In this document: positions 22,385-31,609 of the stretch, one piece after another | Layout: every line of letters begins with the position of its first letter | How positions within the stretch are numbered: the stretch's first letter is position 1 | From: Halobacillus naozhouensis | Lineage (GTDB): Bacteria; Bacillota; Bacilli; Bacillales; Halobacillaceae | Direction of reading: 5' to 3' | Assembly: GCF_029714185.1 (NCBI RefSeq) | Contig: NZ_CP121671.1 | Span: forward strand, 3,038,001 to 3,102,000 | DNA length: 64,000 nucleotides | Notes under the pieces: model-generated | What the model saw: only the letters and a program-made list of their open reading frames with translations | What the model was told of the DNA's origin: nothing | The model's database searches: none | Program-made: the position numbers and the translations under genes

Positions 22385-25035
22385 TGAGGACGATATTAAA
22401 GTTTAAATGGGTCATTGTTACTCTCATGATCCTGTTAACGGCAGGCTTATTTATTGTGTCACCCAATTTAACTCAACAAGCTGAAGAAGCCGGGAACTTA
22501 CAACTTCCCGAAGGCACAGATTCTCAAAAGGCAGCAAAAATTTTAGAAAAAGCCGGGGCAGACGCTGAAACGATATCACTTGTATTCAGTCTTGATGAGC
22601 CTGCTGATCAACAAGTTAAAGAAACGATTACTTCCGTAGTCGACCAGTTAAATAAATTAGATGGCTCAATTACTAATGTGGCTGCACCTTATGAAAATAA
22701 GGAAGCAACGGATCAGCTCGTTTCACAGGATGAGAAAACGGTCCTCGTTCCAATCACAGTTGATGGGACAGATGAAGAAATCAACGAGTTGGCTTCACAC
22801 ATTCAGTCCAATATTCTTCCCGAGGATCTAACCGTTTATATTACTGGAGAAGCGATCATTAATCAGGATGTGAATGAGAGCAGTCAAGAAGGGCTGGAGC
22901 GAACTGAAATCATTACAGTCGTTCTGATCTTTGTACTGTTGCTTGCGGTTTTCCGCTCTATCATTACACCATTCATCCCTCTCGTTGCCGTTGGGATTAC
23001 TTATTTACTTAGCCAATCAATTGTTTCATTTCTTATCGAGTGGTTTAGTTTCCCGGTTTCAAACTACACGCAAATATTCTTAGTTGCCGTCCTATTCGGA
23101 ATCGGAACAGATTACTGTATCTTACTGTTAAGTCGCTACAAGGAAGAACTTACGAATGGACACACTACAGAAACCGCGATTGTGAATACGTATAAGACCG
23201 CTGGCCGTACTTTATTAATAAGCGGTATTGCTGTTTTTATTGGTTTTGTTGCCATCGGTTTTGCTGAATTTACTATTTTCAAATCAGCTGTCGGTGTAGC
23301 AGTGGGGATCGCTGTTTTAATGGTTGTGCTATTCACGCTTATTCCATTTTTTATGGCTGTCCTAAAAGATAAGTTGTTTTGGCCCTCTAAGAAATCGGCT
23401 TCACACAAGGACAGTAAGTTGTGGACCCAACTCAGCCGCTTCTCTGTCCATAGACCAATTTGGTCCCTGGTGATTGTCGCTATCATTACTGTTCCATTTT
23501 TACTAACTTATAACGGCCAATTGTCATTTAATACAGTGGATGAAATTGGTGATGATTATGGTTCGGTAAAAGGGTTAAAAGCAATCGAGGAAGGCTTTGG
23601 CAAGGGCGAATCTCTCCCCTTAAAAATCGTCATTAAGTCTGAAAATGATATAGTTACAAGACAGATTATTCCTTACGTGGAGGAATTGGGTTCGGAGATA
23701 GCTAAAAATGAAAATGTCGATTCCATTCGAACGATCACAAGACCTACGGGAGAAGTTCTTGAAGAATTATATATTGATCATCAACTGCAAAAAGTGTCCG
23801 ACGGTCTAACTTCCGCTCGTGAAGGAATCAATAAAACCAAAGCTGGTCTAACCGAGATTGAAGCAGGCTTGAATAACATATCAAGTCAGCTTCCATCTGG
23901 CACAACAACTAATACAAGTGGCCTAGGCGAAGCTGCTAACGCACTCAATCAAATAAACCAACAGCTTACCGCAATTAATCAAGGTCTTCAACAATCAGGA
24001 AATGTGGCTGCCGCCTCAACACAATTGACCGAAGTCCAACAGCAGCTTGGGCAAATCCAGCAATCACTTGCCAGTGCTTCTTCCAGTTTACAAGGCCAGA
24101 CAAGTCAAGTGAGCAGATTAAAAGACGGACTGACAGAATTATCAAATGGAGTCAGCGCTTCTATCGATGGCCTTAATGATATCGAGTCAGGCCTTAAAGA
24201 TGCTGAAGAAATTACGAAGGCAATGGGAGAATCAAACTCGGCGAGCAAAACAGGGGTATTTGTTCCTGAAGGCACCCTTGGTAACAAGGGATTTCAGCCA
24301 TCTATCGATCGTTATTCTTTTGGTAATCAGAAAGGAATTATACTGGAGGTCGTTTTAAAGAACGATCCTTACTCTAAAGAAGCTATTGATACTACTGAAG
24401 CCATCAAAGGAACAGTACAGAACCAAGTCATAGGCACACCATTAGAAGATATGACCATAGCGTACAGCGGGATTCCTGCTACAAATGATGATCTATCAGA
24501 GATATCCAAAAATGATTTCACAAGGACGATGATCATTATCTTAAGCGGGTTATTCATTGTACTTACAATATTATTCCGTTCCATGATCATGCCGCTTTAC
24601 ATGATTGGATCTCTTTTGCTCACTTACTACACGTCTGTTTCCATTGCAGAATTGATTTTCGTCAATCTATTAAACTATGACGGAATCAGTTGGGCCGTGC
24701 CATTTTTCGGCTTTGTTATGCTCGTTGCACTTGGGGTGGATTACTCCATCTTCCTGCTCGATCGTTTCAATGAAGAAGCAAAAATAGATGTTAAAGAAGC
24801 TATGATGACCTCTATGGCTAAAATGGGAACGGTTGTCATTACTGCAGCCATTATTCTGGCGGGTACTTTCGGAGCCATGATGCCGTCAGGGGTACTAAGC
24901 TTAATACAAATCGCTACCATCGTAATTACTGGTCTTCTCCTGTATGGCTTGATTATTTTGCCATTACTGATTCCATCTATTACCGTTTCCTTTGGTAATG
25001 GAGTATGGTGGCCATTTAAACGCAACAATAAATAG
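22384..25035 (+). CDS. MMPL/RND-type lipid or drug exporter (YdfJ-like)
   Basis: 883 aa with the MMPL layout: one N-terminal helix, an extracellular domain, a block of about five helices (residues 175-330, with GIGTDYCILLLSRYKEE), then a second extracellular domain. That domain contains a long Gln/Ser-rich predicted coiled coil (about 460-610, SAREGINKTKAGLTEIEAG). A second block of helices (715-875, with ALGVDYSIFLLDRFNEE) follows. The paired GTDY/GVDY motifs carry the Asp-Tyr residues used in proton coupling. It probably exports lipids or hydrophobic drugs under MarR control. Confidence 0.92.
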   Translation: MRTILKFKWVIVTLMILLTAGLFIVSPNLTQQAEEAGNLQLPEGTDSQKAAKILEKAGADAETISLVFSLDEPADQQVKETITSVVDQLNKLDGSITNVAAPYENKEATDQLVSQDEKTVLVPITVDGTDEEINELASHIQSNILPEDLTVYITGEAIINQDVNESSQEGLERTEIITVVLIFVLLLAVFRSIITPFIPLVAVGITYLLSQSIVSFLIEWFSFPVSNYTQIFLVAVLFGIGTDYCILLLSRYKEELTNGHTTETAIVNTYKTAGRTLLISGIAVFIGFVAIGFAEFTIFKSAVGVAVGIAVLMVVLFTLIPFFMAVLKDKLFWPSKKSASHKDSKLWTQLSRFSVHRPIWSLVIVAIITVPFLLTYNGQLSFNTVDEIGDDYGSVKGLKAIEEGFGKGESLPLKIVIKSENDIVTRQIIPYVEELGSEIAKNENVDSIRTITRPTGEVLEELYIDHQLQKVSDGLTSAREGINKTKAGLTEIEAGLNNISSQLPSGTTTNTSGLGEAANALNQINQQLTAINQGLQQSGNVAAASTQLTEVQQQLGQIQQSLASASSSLQGQTSQVSRLKDGLTELSNGVSASIDGLNDIESGLKDAEEITKAMGESNSASKTGVFVPEGTLGNKGFQPSIDRYSFGNQKGIILEVVLKNDPYSKEAIDTTEAIKGTVQNQVIGTPLEDMTIAYSGIPATNDDLSEISKNDFTRTMIIILSGLFIVLTILFRSMIMPLYMIGSLLLTYYTSVSIAELIFVNLLNYDGISWAVPFFGFVMLVALGVDYSIFLLDRFNEEAKIDVKEAMMTSMAKMGTVVITAAIILAGTFGAMMPSGVLSLIQIATIVITGLLLYGLIILPLLIPSITVSFGNGVWWPFKRNNK

Positions 25036-25052
25036 AACAGATTACTATTAAC

Positions 25053-25089
25053 ATGGGGCCTCTCTATAACAGATGGGTCCCATTTTTAT
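25053..25089 (+). terminator. Intrinsic terminator of marR-mmpL operon
   Basis: ATGGGGCC / GGTCCCAT stem with one G-U, followed by TTTTTATT. Confidence 0.8.
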
Positions 25090-25100
25090 TCCTAAAAGAT

Positions 25101-25298
25101 TCACGCCCCTGTATAGAACTTCTTATGCTCCCGATGAAAACGTAAGCAATCCTGGCAGTACTCAACCCACGAAGTCCGCCCATCGGTTACGGCTACAATA
25201 TCATGTTCCTCAACCATCTCTTTACATTTCCAACACATCTTCAGGTGGTGATCCAATAGATCTCTGACACTTCGATTCAAGCTCTCAAAATGATCCAT
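25101..25298 (-). CDS. Small CxxC-type zinc-ribbon-like protein, unknown
   Basis: 65 aa with two Cys pairs, CWKC near residue 22 and CQDC near residue 48, as in small zinc ribbons of bacilli. I do not recognise the family. AAGGAGG lies 13 nt upstream of the ATG, longer than usual, but no other in-frame start exists because a stop follows the ribosome site. Single gene, convergent with mmpL. Confidence 0.62.
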   Translation of the reverse strand: MDHFESLNRSVRDLLDHHLKMCWKCKEMVEEHDIVAVTDGRTSWVEYCQDCLRFHREHKKFYTGA

Positions 25299-25570
25299 AT
25301 TGACTAACTTTCCTCCTTATTATTTACCGAGAACTATACACTTTTGCCTAGCTGGTGTCGAATTAATATTCTTGAATACTTCTACGCTTTCTTGCAATAA
25401 CTTCATAGAAAACTACGGCTGATTCATTACTTTTCCAGCTTTCTATCATAGGAATTTATAATTTATTCACTTTTCGTTCCTATATGAATTTTTAGAAAAT
25501 AGGCATAATTTCCCTTGGTAATTAAAAGGAAGTACGATATACTACAGGAAAATAATAGAAGGAGATTTAC
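25299..25570. other. AT-rich intergenic region before rap
   Basis: About 270 bp, about 30 percent GC. The only recognisable element is the rap promoter at 25515-25543. No ComA-type box could be recognised with confidence. Confidence 0.5.
25515..25543 (+). promoter_or_regulatory. Sigma-A promoter of rap-phr
   Basis: TTGGTA (25515-25520), 17-bp spacer, TATACT (25538-25543), 27 bp before the ATG. Confidence 0.65.
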
Positions 25571-26650
25571 ATGGTTGCTCAAGTACATACGGTCGATTTG
25601 TTTAGCGAACTTACCATTGCGTTAAGAAACTATAATCAGGAAGAAAGTACTCAATTGTTAGCCGAATTAGAAAGAGAATTTCCTGACTCATCTCTACCTG
25701 AAAATAATTCAGATTTGTGTGCAAAATATATACTAATAGCCCGGTACCATATACAATATGGAGATATTCAAGCAGCCTACACAAAACTATTGCTAGCGAG
25801 AAACCAAAGTTATAAATTTAATGAAGGTCTTCACTATATGTACGCATATGTTTCAGCTTTATATGAGGTAAATAAGAAAAATTATCCAAAAGCTTTGAAA
25901 TGGTACACCCAAGCAGAGAAATATCTTTATCACAATAAAGATCCTCTTGAAACAGCTGATTTTTATTACAGAAAAGCAACTTTGCATTATTTTATGGAAG
26001 GTGCCATTGAATCTATGCTTTGCTTAGAACAGGCAATAAGGATTTATAAAGATGATTCTTGTTTTCATTCGTCTAAGATCGCTCATTGTGAATTAATCCA
26101 AGGGTTAAATTATATCGATTTAAAAAATTATGATCTCGCGGAAGAGTTTTTTCACTTATCGTTGAGTCATAAGGGAAATGATATAGAATTTGAAACCTCT
26201 ATTTATCATAATTTGGCACATTTGTATTCTAAGAAAAACTTACCTAAAACTTCTCTCAGATATATAGAAAAATCCTTAGAAAGAGAAGATTCACATCCTG
26301 ATTTATCAATGGCTTATTTCTTATTAACAAAAGAACTCCTTAAGATTAGTAACCGAAAAAAGGGTAAAGAATTGTGTGAAAGAGGCTTGGTACATAGTAA
26401 AGAAGCCAATGATTTAATTCACTTCCATTTATATACCATACTTAAAGAACTCTATCTTGCAAAAAACGCTGAGGAAAGGTCTTTAAATTGTGCCATATCA
26501 TTTTTACAAAAGAATAATAAATGGATCACAATAGAAGATTTCTCGGACGAAATTGCTTCCTATTATTATGATAGGGATGAATTCGAGTTAGCTAGCAAAT
26601 ATTTCAATATTTCTTTACAAGCAAAGAACTTACGCTATGGGAGGTGTTAA
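25571..26650 (+). CDS. Rap-family TPR protein (aspartate phosphatase or ComA-type inhibitor)
   Basis: 359 aa, all-helical. An N-terminal helical domain (about 1-65) is followed by a series of TPR repeats: NYPKALKWYTQAEKYL, NYDLAEEFFHLSLSHKG, LPKTSLRYIEKSLERE, DEFELASKYFNISLQAK. Length and layout match Rap proteins, which bind response regulators such as Spo0F or ComA and are inhibited by a secreted Phr peptide. A phr gene follows at once. The gene is clearly AT-richer than its neighbours and sits beside gene remnants, suggesting acquisition. The target regulator cannot be told from sequence. AGAAGGAG precedes the ATG. Confidence 0.9.
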   Translation: MVAQVHTVDLFSELTIALRNYNQEESTQLLAELEREFPDSSLPENNSDLCAKYILIARYHIQYGDIQAAYTKLLLARNQSYKFNEGLHYMYAYVSALYEVNKKNYPKALKWYTQAEKYLYHNKDPLETADFYYRKATLHYFMEGAIESMLCLEQAIRIYKDDSCFHSSKIAHCELIQGLNYIDLKNYDLAEEFFHLSLSHKGNDIEFETSIYHNLAHLYSKKNLPKTSLRYIEKSLEREDSHPDLSMAYFLLTKELLKISNRKKGKELCERGLVHSKEANDLIHFHLYTILKELYLAKNAEERSLNCAISFLQKNNKWITIEDFSDEIASYYYDRDEFELASKYFNISLQAKNLRYGRC

Positions 26651-26651
26651 A

Positions 26652-26786
26652 ATGAAGAAAAAGTTGATAGTAACAGCATTTGCAGCCGCTTTAGTAGCTA
26701 GTGTATTAAGTGGATTTGCAAACACCCAAACAATCGAGGAAGCTCATAGAGGAGTGATCCCCGGTTCAACTGTAGAACTCAGCTAA
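26652..26786 (+). CDS. Phr-type secreted pheromone precursor (44 aa)
   Basis: Begins MKKKLIVTAFAAALVASVLS, a classic signal peptide, and continues GFANTQTIEEAHRGVIPGSTVELS. Its ribosome site GGGAGGTG lies inside the last codons of rap, and ATG follows the rap stop by 1 nt: the standard rap-phr arrangement. The mature signal should be a penta- or hexapeptide cut from the exported C-terminal 20 residues; the exact peptide cannot be read off. Expected action: export by Sec, processing, re-import by Opp, binding to the Rap TPRs. Confidence 0.88.
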   Translation: MKKKLIVTAFAAALVASVLSGFANTQTIEEAHRGVIPGSTVELS

Positions 26787-26788
26787 CC

Positions 26789-26825
26789 AAAAAAAGGAGC
26801 AGCCATCATGGCTGCTCCTTTTTGA
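26789..26825. terminator. Terminator after phr
   Basis: AAAAAGGAGCAGCCA and TGGCTGCTCCTTTTT around TCA; works in both directions, so also ends the galT remnant. Confidence 0.93.
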
Positions 26826-26833
26826 TTACCATT

Positions 26834-27840
26834 TTACAAACTATGAATAAAATCTCTAAAAGCTTTCTTCCCTTGTTTAGTCCGTTTGAACACACCTGCA
26901 TGTTCCAGCACTTCGGAAAATCTTAATCCGACCTCATGCTTAAGGATCTCTTTCCCATTATCTTCAGTGATAACGGGATGCTTTTTCCTTATTTCTTTTG
27001 CCCACTCCACGTGTTTAGCTGTTTTTTCATTCCTAAAGCTGAATCCAGTGAATGAGCCACCATATATTCTAAGAGTTTCTCCATTTCCTCCACGAGTCGA
27101 CCAGGCAATACCGCAAGCCCCATAACTTCAATCAATCCAACGTTCTCTTTTTTTATATGATGGACGTACTCGTGTGGATGAAAAATACCCGTTGGATGTT
27201 CTTCATTTGTGCGGTTATTCCTTAGAACGAGATCCATTTGAAATTCGCCGTTAACTTTTCTAGCTATTGGTGTGATCGTTTGATGAGACTCTCCATTAGT
27301 TCTAGAAAAGATGTCTGCATCAGCATCATTATAAACTTGCCACTTTCCTAGAATGTAATCAGTTGCTGCTGCTAAGTTAGCCTTATCTTTCCCTTGGATT
27401 CGAATAACAGACATGGGCCACCTGATGATGCCCATTTGAATATCAGGAAATCGATCAATTTTGAATTCCTCATCATATTCAGCTCTTGCCATTGGAAATT
27501 CATGATGACCCCCTTGAAAATGATCGTGACTCAAAATGGAGCCGCCCACAATTGGAAGGTCCGCATTTGATCCAATAAAATAGTGGGGAAATTGATCGAC
27601 AAAGTCGAGCAATCTGCTAAATCCACCCGACGATACTTGCATCGGCCGATGGGCACTTGAGAAGACAATAGAATGCTCCTTGTAATACACATATGGTGAA
27701 TATTGAAAATACCATTGCTCCCCTGCCAGATCGACCGGTATAATCCTATGATCTTGCCGTGCGGGATGGTCCAGACGACCTGCATACCCTTCATTCTCCT
27801 TATATAACAAGCATTTAGGGTACGCTACATTCGCCAACGG
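26834..27840 (-). pseudogene. galT: UDP-glucose-hexose-1-P uridylyltransferase, truncated and frameshifted
   Basis: The type 2 (firmicute) GalT is recognisable from YPKCLLYKENEGYAGRLDHP, QYSPYVYYKEHSIVF, GGSILSHDHFQGGHH with the catalytic His region, to the end KQGKKAFRDFIHSL. About the first 180 residues of a normal ~500 aa protein are missing. A second lesion occurs at GMKK (an A6 run near 27030), after which the other frame continues to TAA at 26834. The upstream sequence at 27847 is a stop, so no full start exists. The Leloir pathway gene is dead here; no galK or galE is nearby. Confidence 0.9.
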
Positions 27841-27954
27841 AGATCTCTAACTAAAGAAGCCAAAGAAACGCCGATTACACTATCCATGCTCGGCGATTAT
27901 GGTACTGCCTTAGGTGCGGTTTCTTTAGTATTAGTCGAGCTATTCTCCAAATAA
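27841..27954 (+). pseudogene. C-terminal fragment of a ROK-family protein
   Basis: The plus-strand frame KETPITLSMLGDYGTALGAVSLVLVELFSK ends at TAA 27954. The pattern LG..A...GA.SLVL..LF is the C-terminal helix region of ROK sugar kinases and XylR-like repressors. Everything before it is gone; the break lies a few bases from the galT break, on the other strand. Confidence 0.65.
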
Positions 27955-27966
27955 AAAGGCTTTTCC

Positions 27967-28021
27967 AATAACCCCCACCTCAGGTCATCCAATAATTGGA
28001 TGACCTGAGGTGGGGGTTATT
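27967..28021. repeat. Palindromic repeat copy 11 (R11)
   Basis: The core 27975-28013 has perfect arms around ATAAT, extended by AATAACCC / GGGTTATT to 25 bp. It lies after the ROK fragment stop and before the InhA terminator. Confidence 0.93.
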
Positions 28022-28119
28022 TCCAAATTACTTATAGTTTATGTGCTTACATACAATTCTTCCAGCTATTTGTTTCAACTTGTACAGTAATTAGAGACTA
28101 AAGTTTAATCTTAGATTTT

Positions 28120-28163
28120 GAAAAAAACTGATCCCCTGAAGCTACAGGGGATCAGCTCTTTTT
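28120..28163 (-). terminator. Intrinsic terminator of InhA-type gene
   Basis: CTGATCCCCTG / CAGGGGATCAG, 11 bp; A7 precedes it on the plus strand, giving a T run on the minus strand. The 200-bp gap around it holds nothing else recognisable. Confidence 0.9.
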
Positions 28164-28219
28164 CCTTATCTATTAACTATTTACTAGCCTTTATTAAGGC
28201 ATTTTTTTACGATATTTGC

Positions 28220-30607
28220 TTACTTATAAATAAGCACTTTTCCGACAGTACCATCTTTACTTTGACCTGCAACGCGGAAATTTAAGCCATACTCAGGAAC
28301 ATTACGCCCCGCATCGACTAGTCCCTCATTCAAGTAGTTCTCACTGTCATCAAATAATGGCGTGCGCTTCGTGTGATAATCTTTCATAGTTCTTCCAAGT
28401 AGTTCACTATAATCAATGAACATTTTATCTTTCTTTTCTAAAGTGAAAGCTGCATCATGCACCTGGTAACGAGTAGAAGCTACTGTCCCGTCACTCCAGT
28501 AGATTGCTTTCTGGTCTGCATCGACTACACCAAGGAAGCCTTCGCCTGGATGGAAACCTGTCCAGTTTTCCGTGTACTTGTTATCTATATACCACACAAC
28601 CAAACCTGGATCATATTCCATTAGGCTGCCTCCACGACGCAGGTTAGCAAGCCCGCGATCGACACCGTTATGACTGCGCCACTCTAGCAAATAATAATGC
28701 TCGGACATTTTGATTCCATTTGACTTCGTAAATCCATTTAGCTCAAAATTACTTTCGCTTTCTGCATCGTCAAAAACAATTTCTTCTCCATCAGCTTTGA
28801 TGCTAATATCATCGGCATAGAATCCTGGTAAAATAGCCGCTGCATCTGTTTTATACTTAAAGCCGACTTCAACTTTTTGCCCTGCGTAAGCAGAGAGATC
28901 AAAACTTACTTCCTTCCATCCATCTGAACTACCTGTTATCCCATTACCCAGATTGTTTCCGTGCGGATTCTCATCTGTTGTGATCGCACCTTCGATTGGT
29001 TCACCATTGACTGTCACATAAGCATAATCCCAATTCGTTTCAATATCATACCATGCTTGAAAGGTCAGCTCTGCACTAGAAGCATTTGTGAGGTCAACCG
29101 TCTTTGTCATTGTGTTCGTTAAACTATTGTCACTTCCGCTGAAGTATTCGTATTGCCCGCTGACAGGTTCATTAATGACTGTCTTCTTATCCGGCAAAGT
29201 GACTTTCACGGCATCATTATTGGTCCCTTTTGTCACTGCTTCGTCGATTAAAACTTCAACAGGCTGTTGTGAAACATCATCTACACTGATTTCTGTACCA
29301 GTCAGCCAGTTTCCGCCTGCCGTTCCTTGAAGCATCTCTTTCGCATAAGGACTGAAACCTGTTGGCATCGTTCCGGGAATATCGCCTGCCCAGCTGCCAC
29401 TTGCCATAATAGACCAGTAGGCTACTGGTTCACCAGCTCCAGAATACTGCGTATCGTATTCATCCGGAAGACCTAGATCATGTCCGAATTCGTGAGCCAT
29501 AACACCCACAGCTCCATCTTCTGGTTCAATCGTGTAATCGAATGCAGCCATTTGGCCACCCCAATAATCTACAGTTGCTTCTGTTCCCTTAATAGCAGTA
29601 GGTTGTGCAAGATTCCAACGGTGGGACCAAATCGCATCGGAACCTAATGAGCCTCCGCCAGCTTCCTCGCCGACACCAGAGTGAATAACCATAAGATGGT
29701 CAACCAACCCATCTGATTCCATATAGTTTCCGTCACCATCTAAATCATAACGATCCCATTCATCGAAGTTACTTAAATTTACGTCAGAGTCGTTTGCAGC
29801 AGCGTTAAGCGCTTCTTTTACCAGACCGCGGGCGTTGATGTCACTTCCGTCTGGCGCCGGATCATTTGCACCATAATAAGCAGCTGGGTGGTCAGCTTCA
29901 TACCAACCGGCTACAGTTCCTTCAACAGAATAACTACCGCCAGACTGCTTTTCATAGTATTGTTTCATAGATACATAGGTTTTGCCGTCTGGACCGACCC
30001 AGCCACCATCACCAAACAGCATATCTTCATAATGCTCTTTCGAATAGGCATTTTCACCTTCATAATACATATCTGTTTCACTAGCTGACATCGAATTATG
30101 GGGTTTGTTTGGGTATTCAATCAGTAAAACAAGTACATTATCAGTACGTGTTTCACCGTTCCATGCTTCTTCGTCAACGGTGGTTACTCTATTTTTCTTG
30201 GCTTGCCCCAACTTGTTCCCTTTACCGTTTGTCATGCTATTGTTTTTAGCGTTGTCAGTTAACTTAGCACGGTTTTCTGCCTTCTCTTTATCCATCTTGC
30301 CTTTATCTTCTTTTTTGGCCTTATTAGCGGCAGCTTCTGATTTTGCATCTAAGTATTTATTCAGGGCTCGTTTTGCCTCTTCTGGTGTGGCATTTTTCGA
30401 GATCTTCCCGCTTTCCTTTAACATCTCTATTAACCGTTCATCGTTAGCGATCGCTAAATCAAAAGGTGCACCTCCCTTTTCATGAGCATGTGCCTTATGT
30501 ACATCGGACTGAACTGTGCCTGAATCAGCTAATACACTGGAACTAAATGGGGCTAATGCCAGGGTAAGAGCCAAGGCTGAGGTAACAATCTTACTATTCT
30601 TTTTCAA
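28220..30607 (-). CDS. Immune inhibitor A-type secreted metalloprotease (M6)
   Basis: A 795-aa exported zinc protease: signal peptide MKKNSKIVTSALALTLALAP..., a charged Lys/Ala-rich pro-region (about 60-130), then the M6 catalytic domain with the zinc motif HEFGHDLGLPDEYD near residue 380. A downstream VEG/MAM-like beta domain follows. Family members digest proteins outside the cell (InhA of B. cereus cleaves host antimicrobial peptides). The start is TTG 30607, 7 nt after AAAGGAG; the longer ATG frame has no ribosome site. It probably provides peptides for uptake. Confidence 0.92.
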   Translation of the reverse strand: MKKNSKIVTSALALTLALAPFSSSVLADSGTVQSDVHKAHAHEKGGAPFDLAIANDERLIEMLKESGKISKNATPEEAKRALNKYLDAKSEAAANKAKKEDKGKMDKEKAENRAKLTDNAKNNSMTNGKGNKLGQAKKNRVTTVDEEAWNGETRTDNVLVLLIEYPNKPHNSMSASETDMYYEGENAYSKEHYEDMLFGDGGWVGPDGKTYVSMKQYYEKQSGGSYSVEGTVAGWYEADHPAAYYGANDPAPDGSDINARGLVKEALNAAANDSDVNLSNFDEWDRYDLDGDGNYMESDGLVDHLMVIHSGVGEEAGGGSLGSDAIWSHRWNLAQPTAIKGTEATVDYWGGQMAAFDYTIEPEDGAVGVMAHEFGHDLGLPDEYDTQYSGAGEPVAYWSIMASGSWAGDIPGTMPTGFSPYAKEMLQGTAGGNWLTGTEISVDDVSQQPVEVLIDEAVTKGTNNDAVKVTLPDKKTVINEPVSGQYEYFSGSDNSLTNTMTKTVDLTNASSAELTFQAWYDIETNWDYAYVTVNGEPIEGAITTDENPHGNNLGNGITGSSDGWKEVSFDLSAYAGQKVEVGFKYKTDAAAILPGFYADDISIKADGEEIVFDDAESESNFELNGFTKSNGIKMSEHYYLLEWRSHNGVDRGLANLRRGGSLMEYDPGLVVWYIDNKYTENWTGFHPGEGFLGVVDADQKAIYWSDGTVASTRYQVHDAAFTLEKKDKMFIDYSELLGRTMKDYHTKRTPLFDDSENYLNEGLVDAGRNVPEYGLNFRVAGQSKDGTVGKVLIYK

Positions 30608-30767
30608 AATTATTTCTCCTTTCCAAAATATATGATAATAAATCACTATCTACAAATATAGCAATTTATTCAGAATAATCAATCGTTTTAATAGTAGAAA
30701 TTTACAAATAATTAAAATTACCCACATCATAATTTAAAGCTTTAAAGGGGAAAATGGGTAAAAGTCA

Positions 30768-30806
30768 CCACCTCAGGTCATCCATAAAATGGATGACCTG
30801 AGGTGG
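30768..30806. repeat. Palindromic repeat copy 12 (R12)
   Basis: Perfect arms around TAAAA, between tandem minus-strand genes. An ordinary terminator lies beside it at 30832-30875, so it is not needed for termination. Confidence 0.93.
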
Positions 30807-30831
30807 TAGTTTTTGGTTACTAAATTTGGTA

Positions 30832-30875
30832 AGAAAAAACCTGTCAGTTGAATGATGGGTTCAGACTGACAGGTT
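30832..30875 (-). terminator. Intrinsic terminator of the sugar cluster
   Basis: AACCTGTCAGT / ACTGACAGGTT with a 16-nt loop, then TTTTTTCTT on the minus strand, 5 nt after the YesL-like stop. Confidence 0.85.
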
Positions 30876-30880
30876 CTCAT

Positions 30881-31570
30881 TTAACTTGTTTGGTTTGATA
30901 GTTTCAAATGTAATCTATAGTACGCGGAGAATGCTAAAAAGGAAACGAGCGAACCCGTAAAGATTGGAATAATGACTTGAAACATGTAAAGACTGATATA
31001 AAGACTGATGCCCGCACTAACTGCCACAGCAATAAACAACAGCGGGCTTCCTATCGTAATAAAGAAAGAATGCTTTAATAATGCCTTTAGTTTCATATCA
31101 TAATGGACCATGACAGAGAAAAAGTTTAAAGTCCATACTAATAACAAAATGCCAAGAACCAAAAACAGATTCATCAGCAGTCCATTCCGGCTTGAAAAGT
31201 AATAAATATCAGCAGCCAGAACCCCCCACAAAATAATGAACACCAATCCGCTCTGCAAACTGGTCATATAATTATTTTTATAGTGGCTCAAGAAGGATTG
31301 AGTTGTCCCCACATCTTCCTCTTTTCTAACCCATTCGCGTGCTTTTGCAAACAAGGCGGTCGTCGCCGGGAAAAATAAGATCGGAAGCAGAACGACAAGC
31401 GGGACAGCAAGATAAAATGTCCCTGAAGTGTTTTCTAAGTATAATAAGCTGAGAAGGAGGAGCCCAATTGGCAGATTAAACAGAGCCCATAATAAATTTG
31501 ATAAGGAGAATCGCATAATCCACTCACTAATAGCGAAAAAACCTCCCGCTAATCCTGAACTATTCTTCAC
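30881..31570 (-). CDS. DUF624 membrane protein (YesL-like)
   Basis: 229 aa with five or six membrane segments and the DUF624 features: NLLWALFNLPIG, FPATTALFAKAREWVRKEE, MVHYDMKLKALLKHSFF. In bacilli DUF624 genes usually sit in ABC sugar uptake clusters, as here at the end of the cluster. Its role is unknown; an accessory to the importer is the usual guess. Confidence 0.88.
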   Translation of the reverse strand: MKNSSGLAGGFFAISEWIMRFSLSNLLWALFNLPIGLLLLSLLYLENTSGTFYLAVPLVVLLPILFFPATTALFAKAREWVRKEEDVGTTQSFLSHYKNNYMTSLQSGLVFIILWGVLAADIYYFSSRNGLLMNLFLVLGILLLVWTLNFFSVMVHYDMKLKALLKHSFFITIGSPLLFIAVAVSAGISLYISLYMFQVIIPIFTGSLVSFLAFSAYYRLHLKLSNQTS

Positions 31571-31609
31571 TTTCGACTCCCCCTTCCTGTTTCTTAAGGC
31601 ATATTTAAA

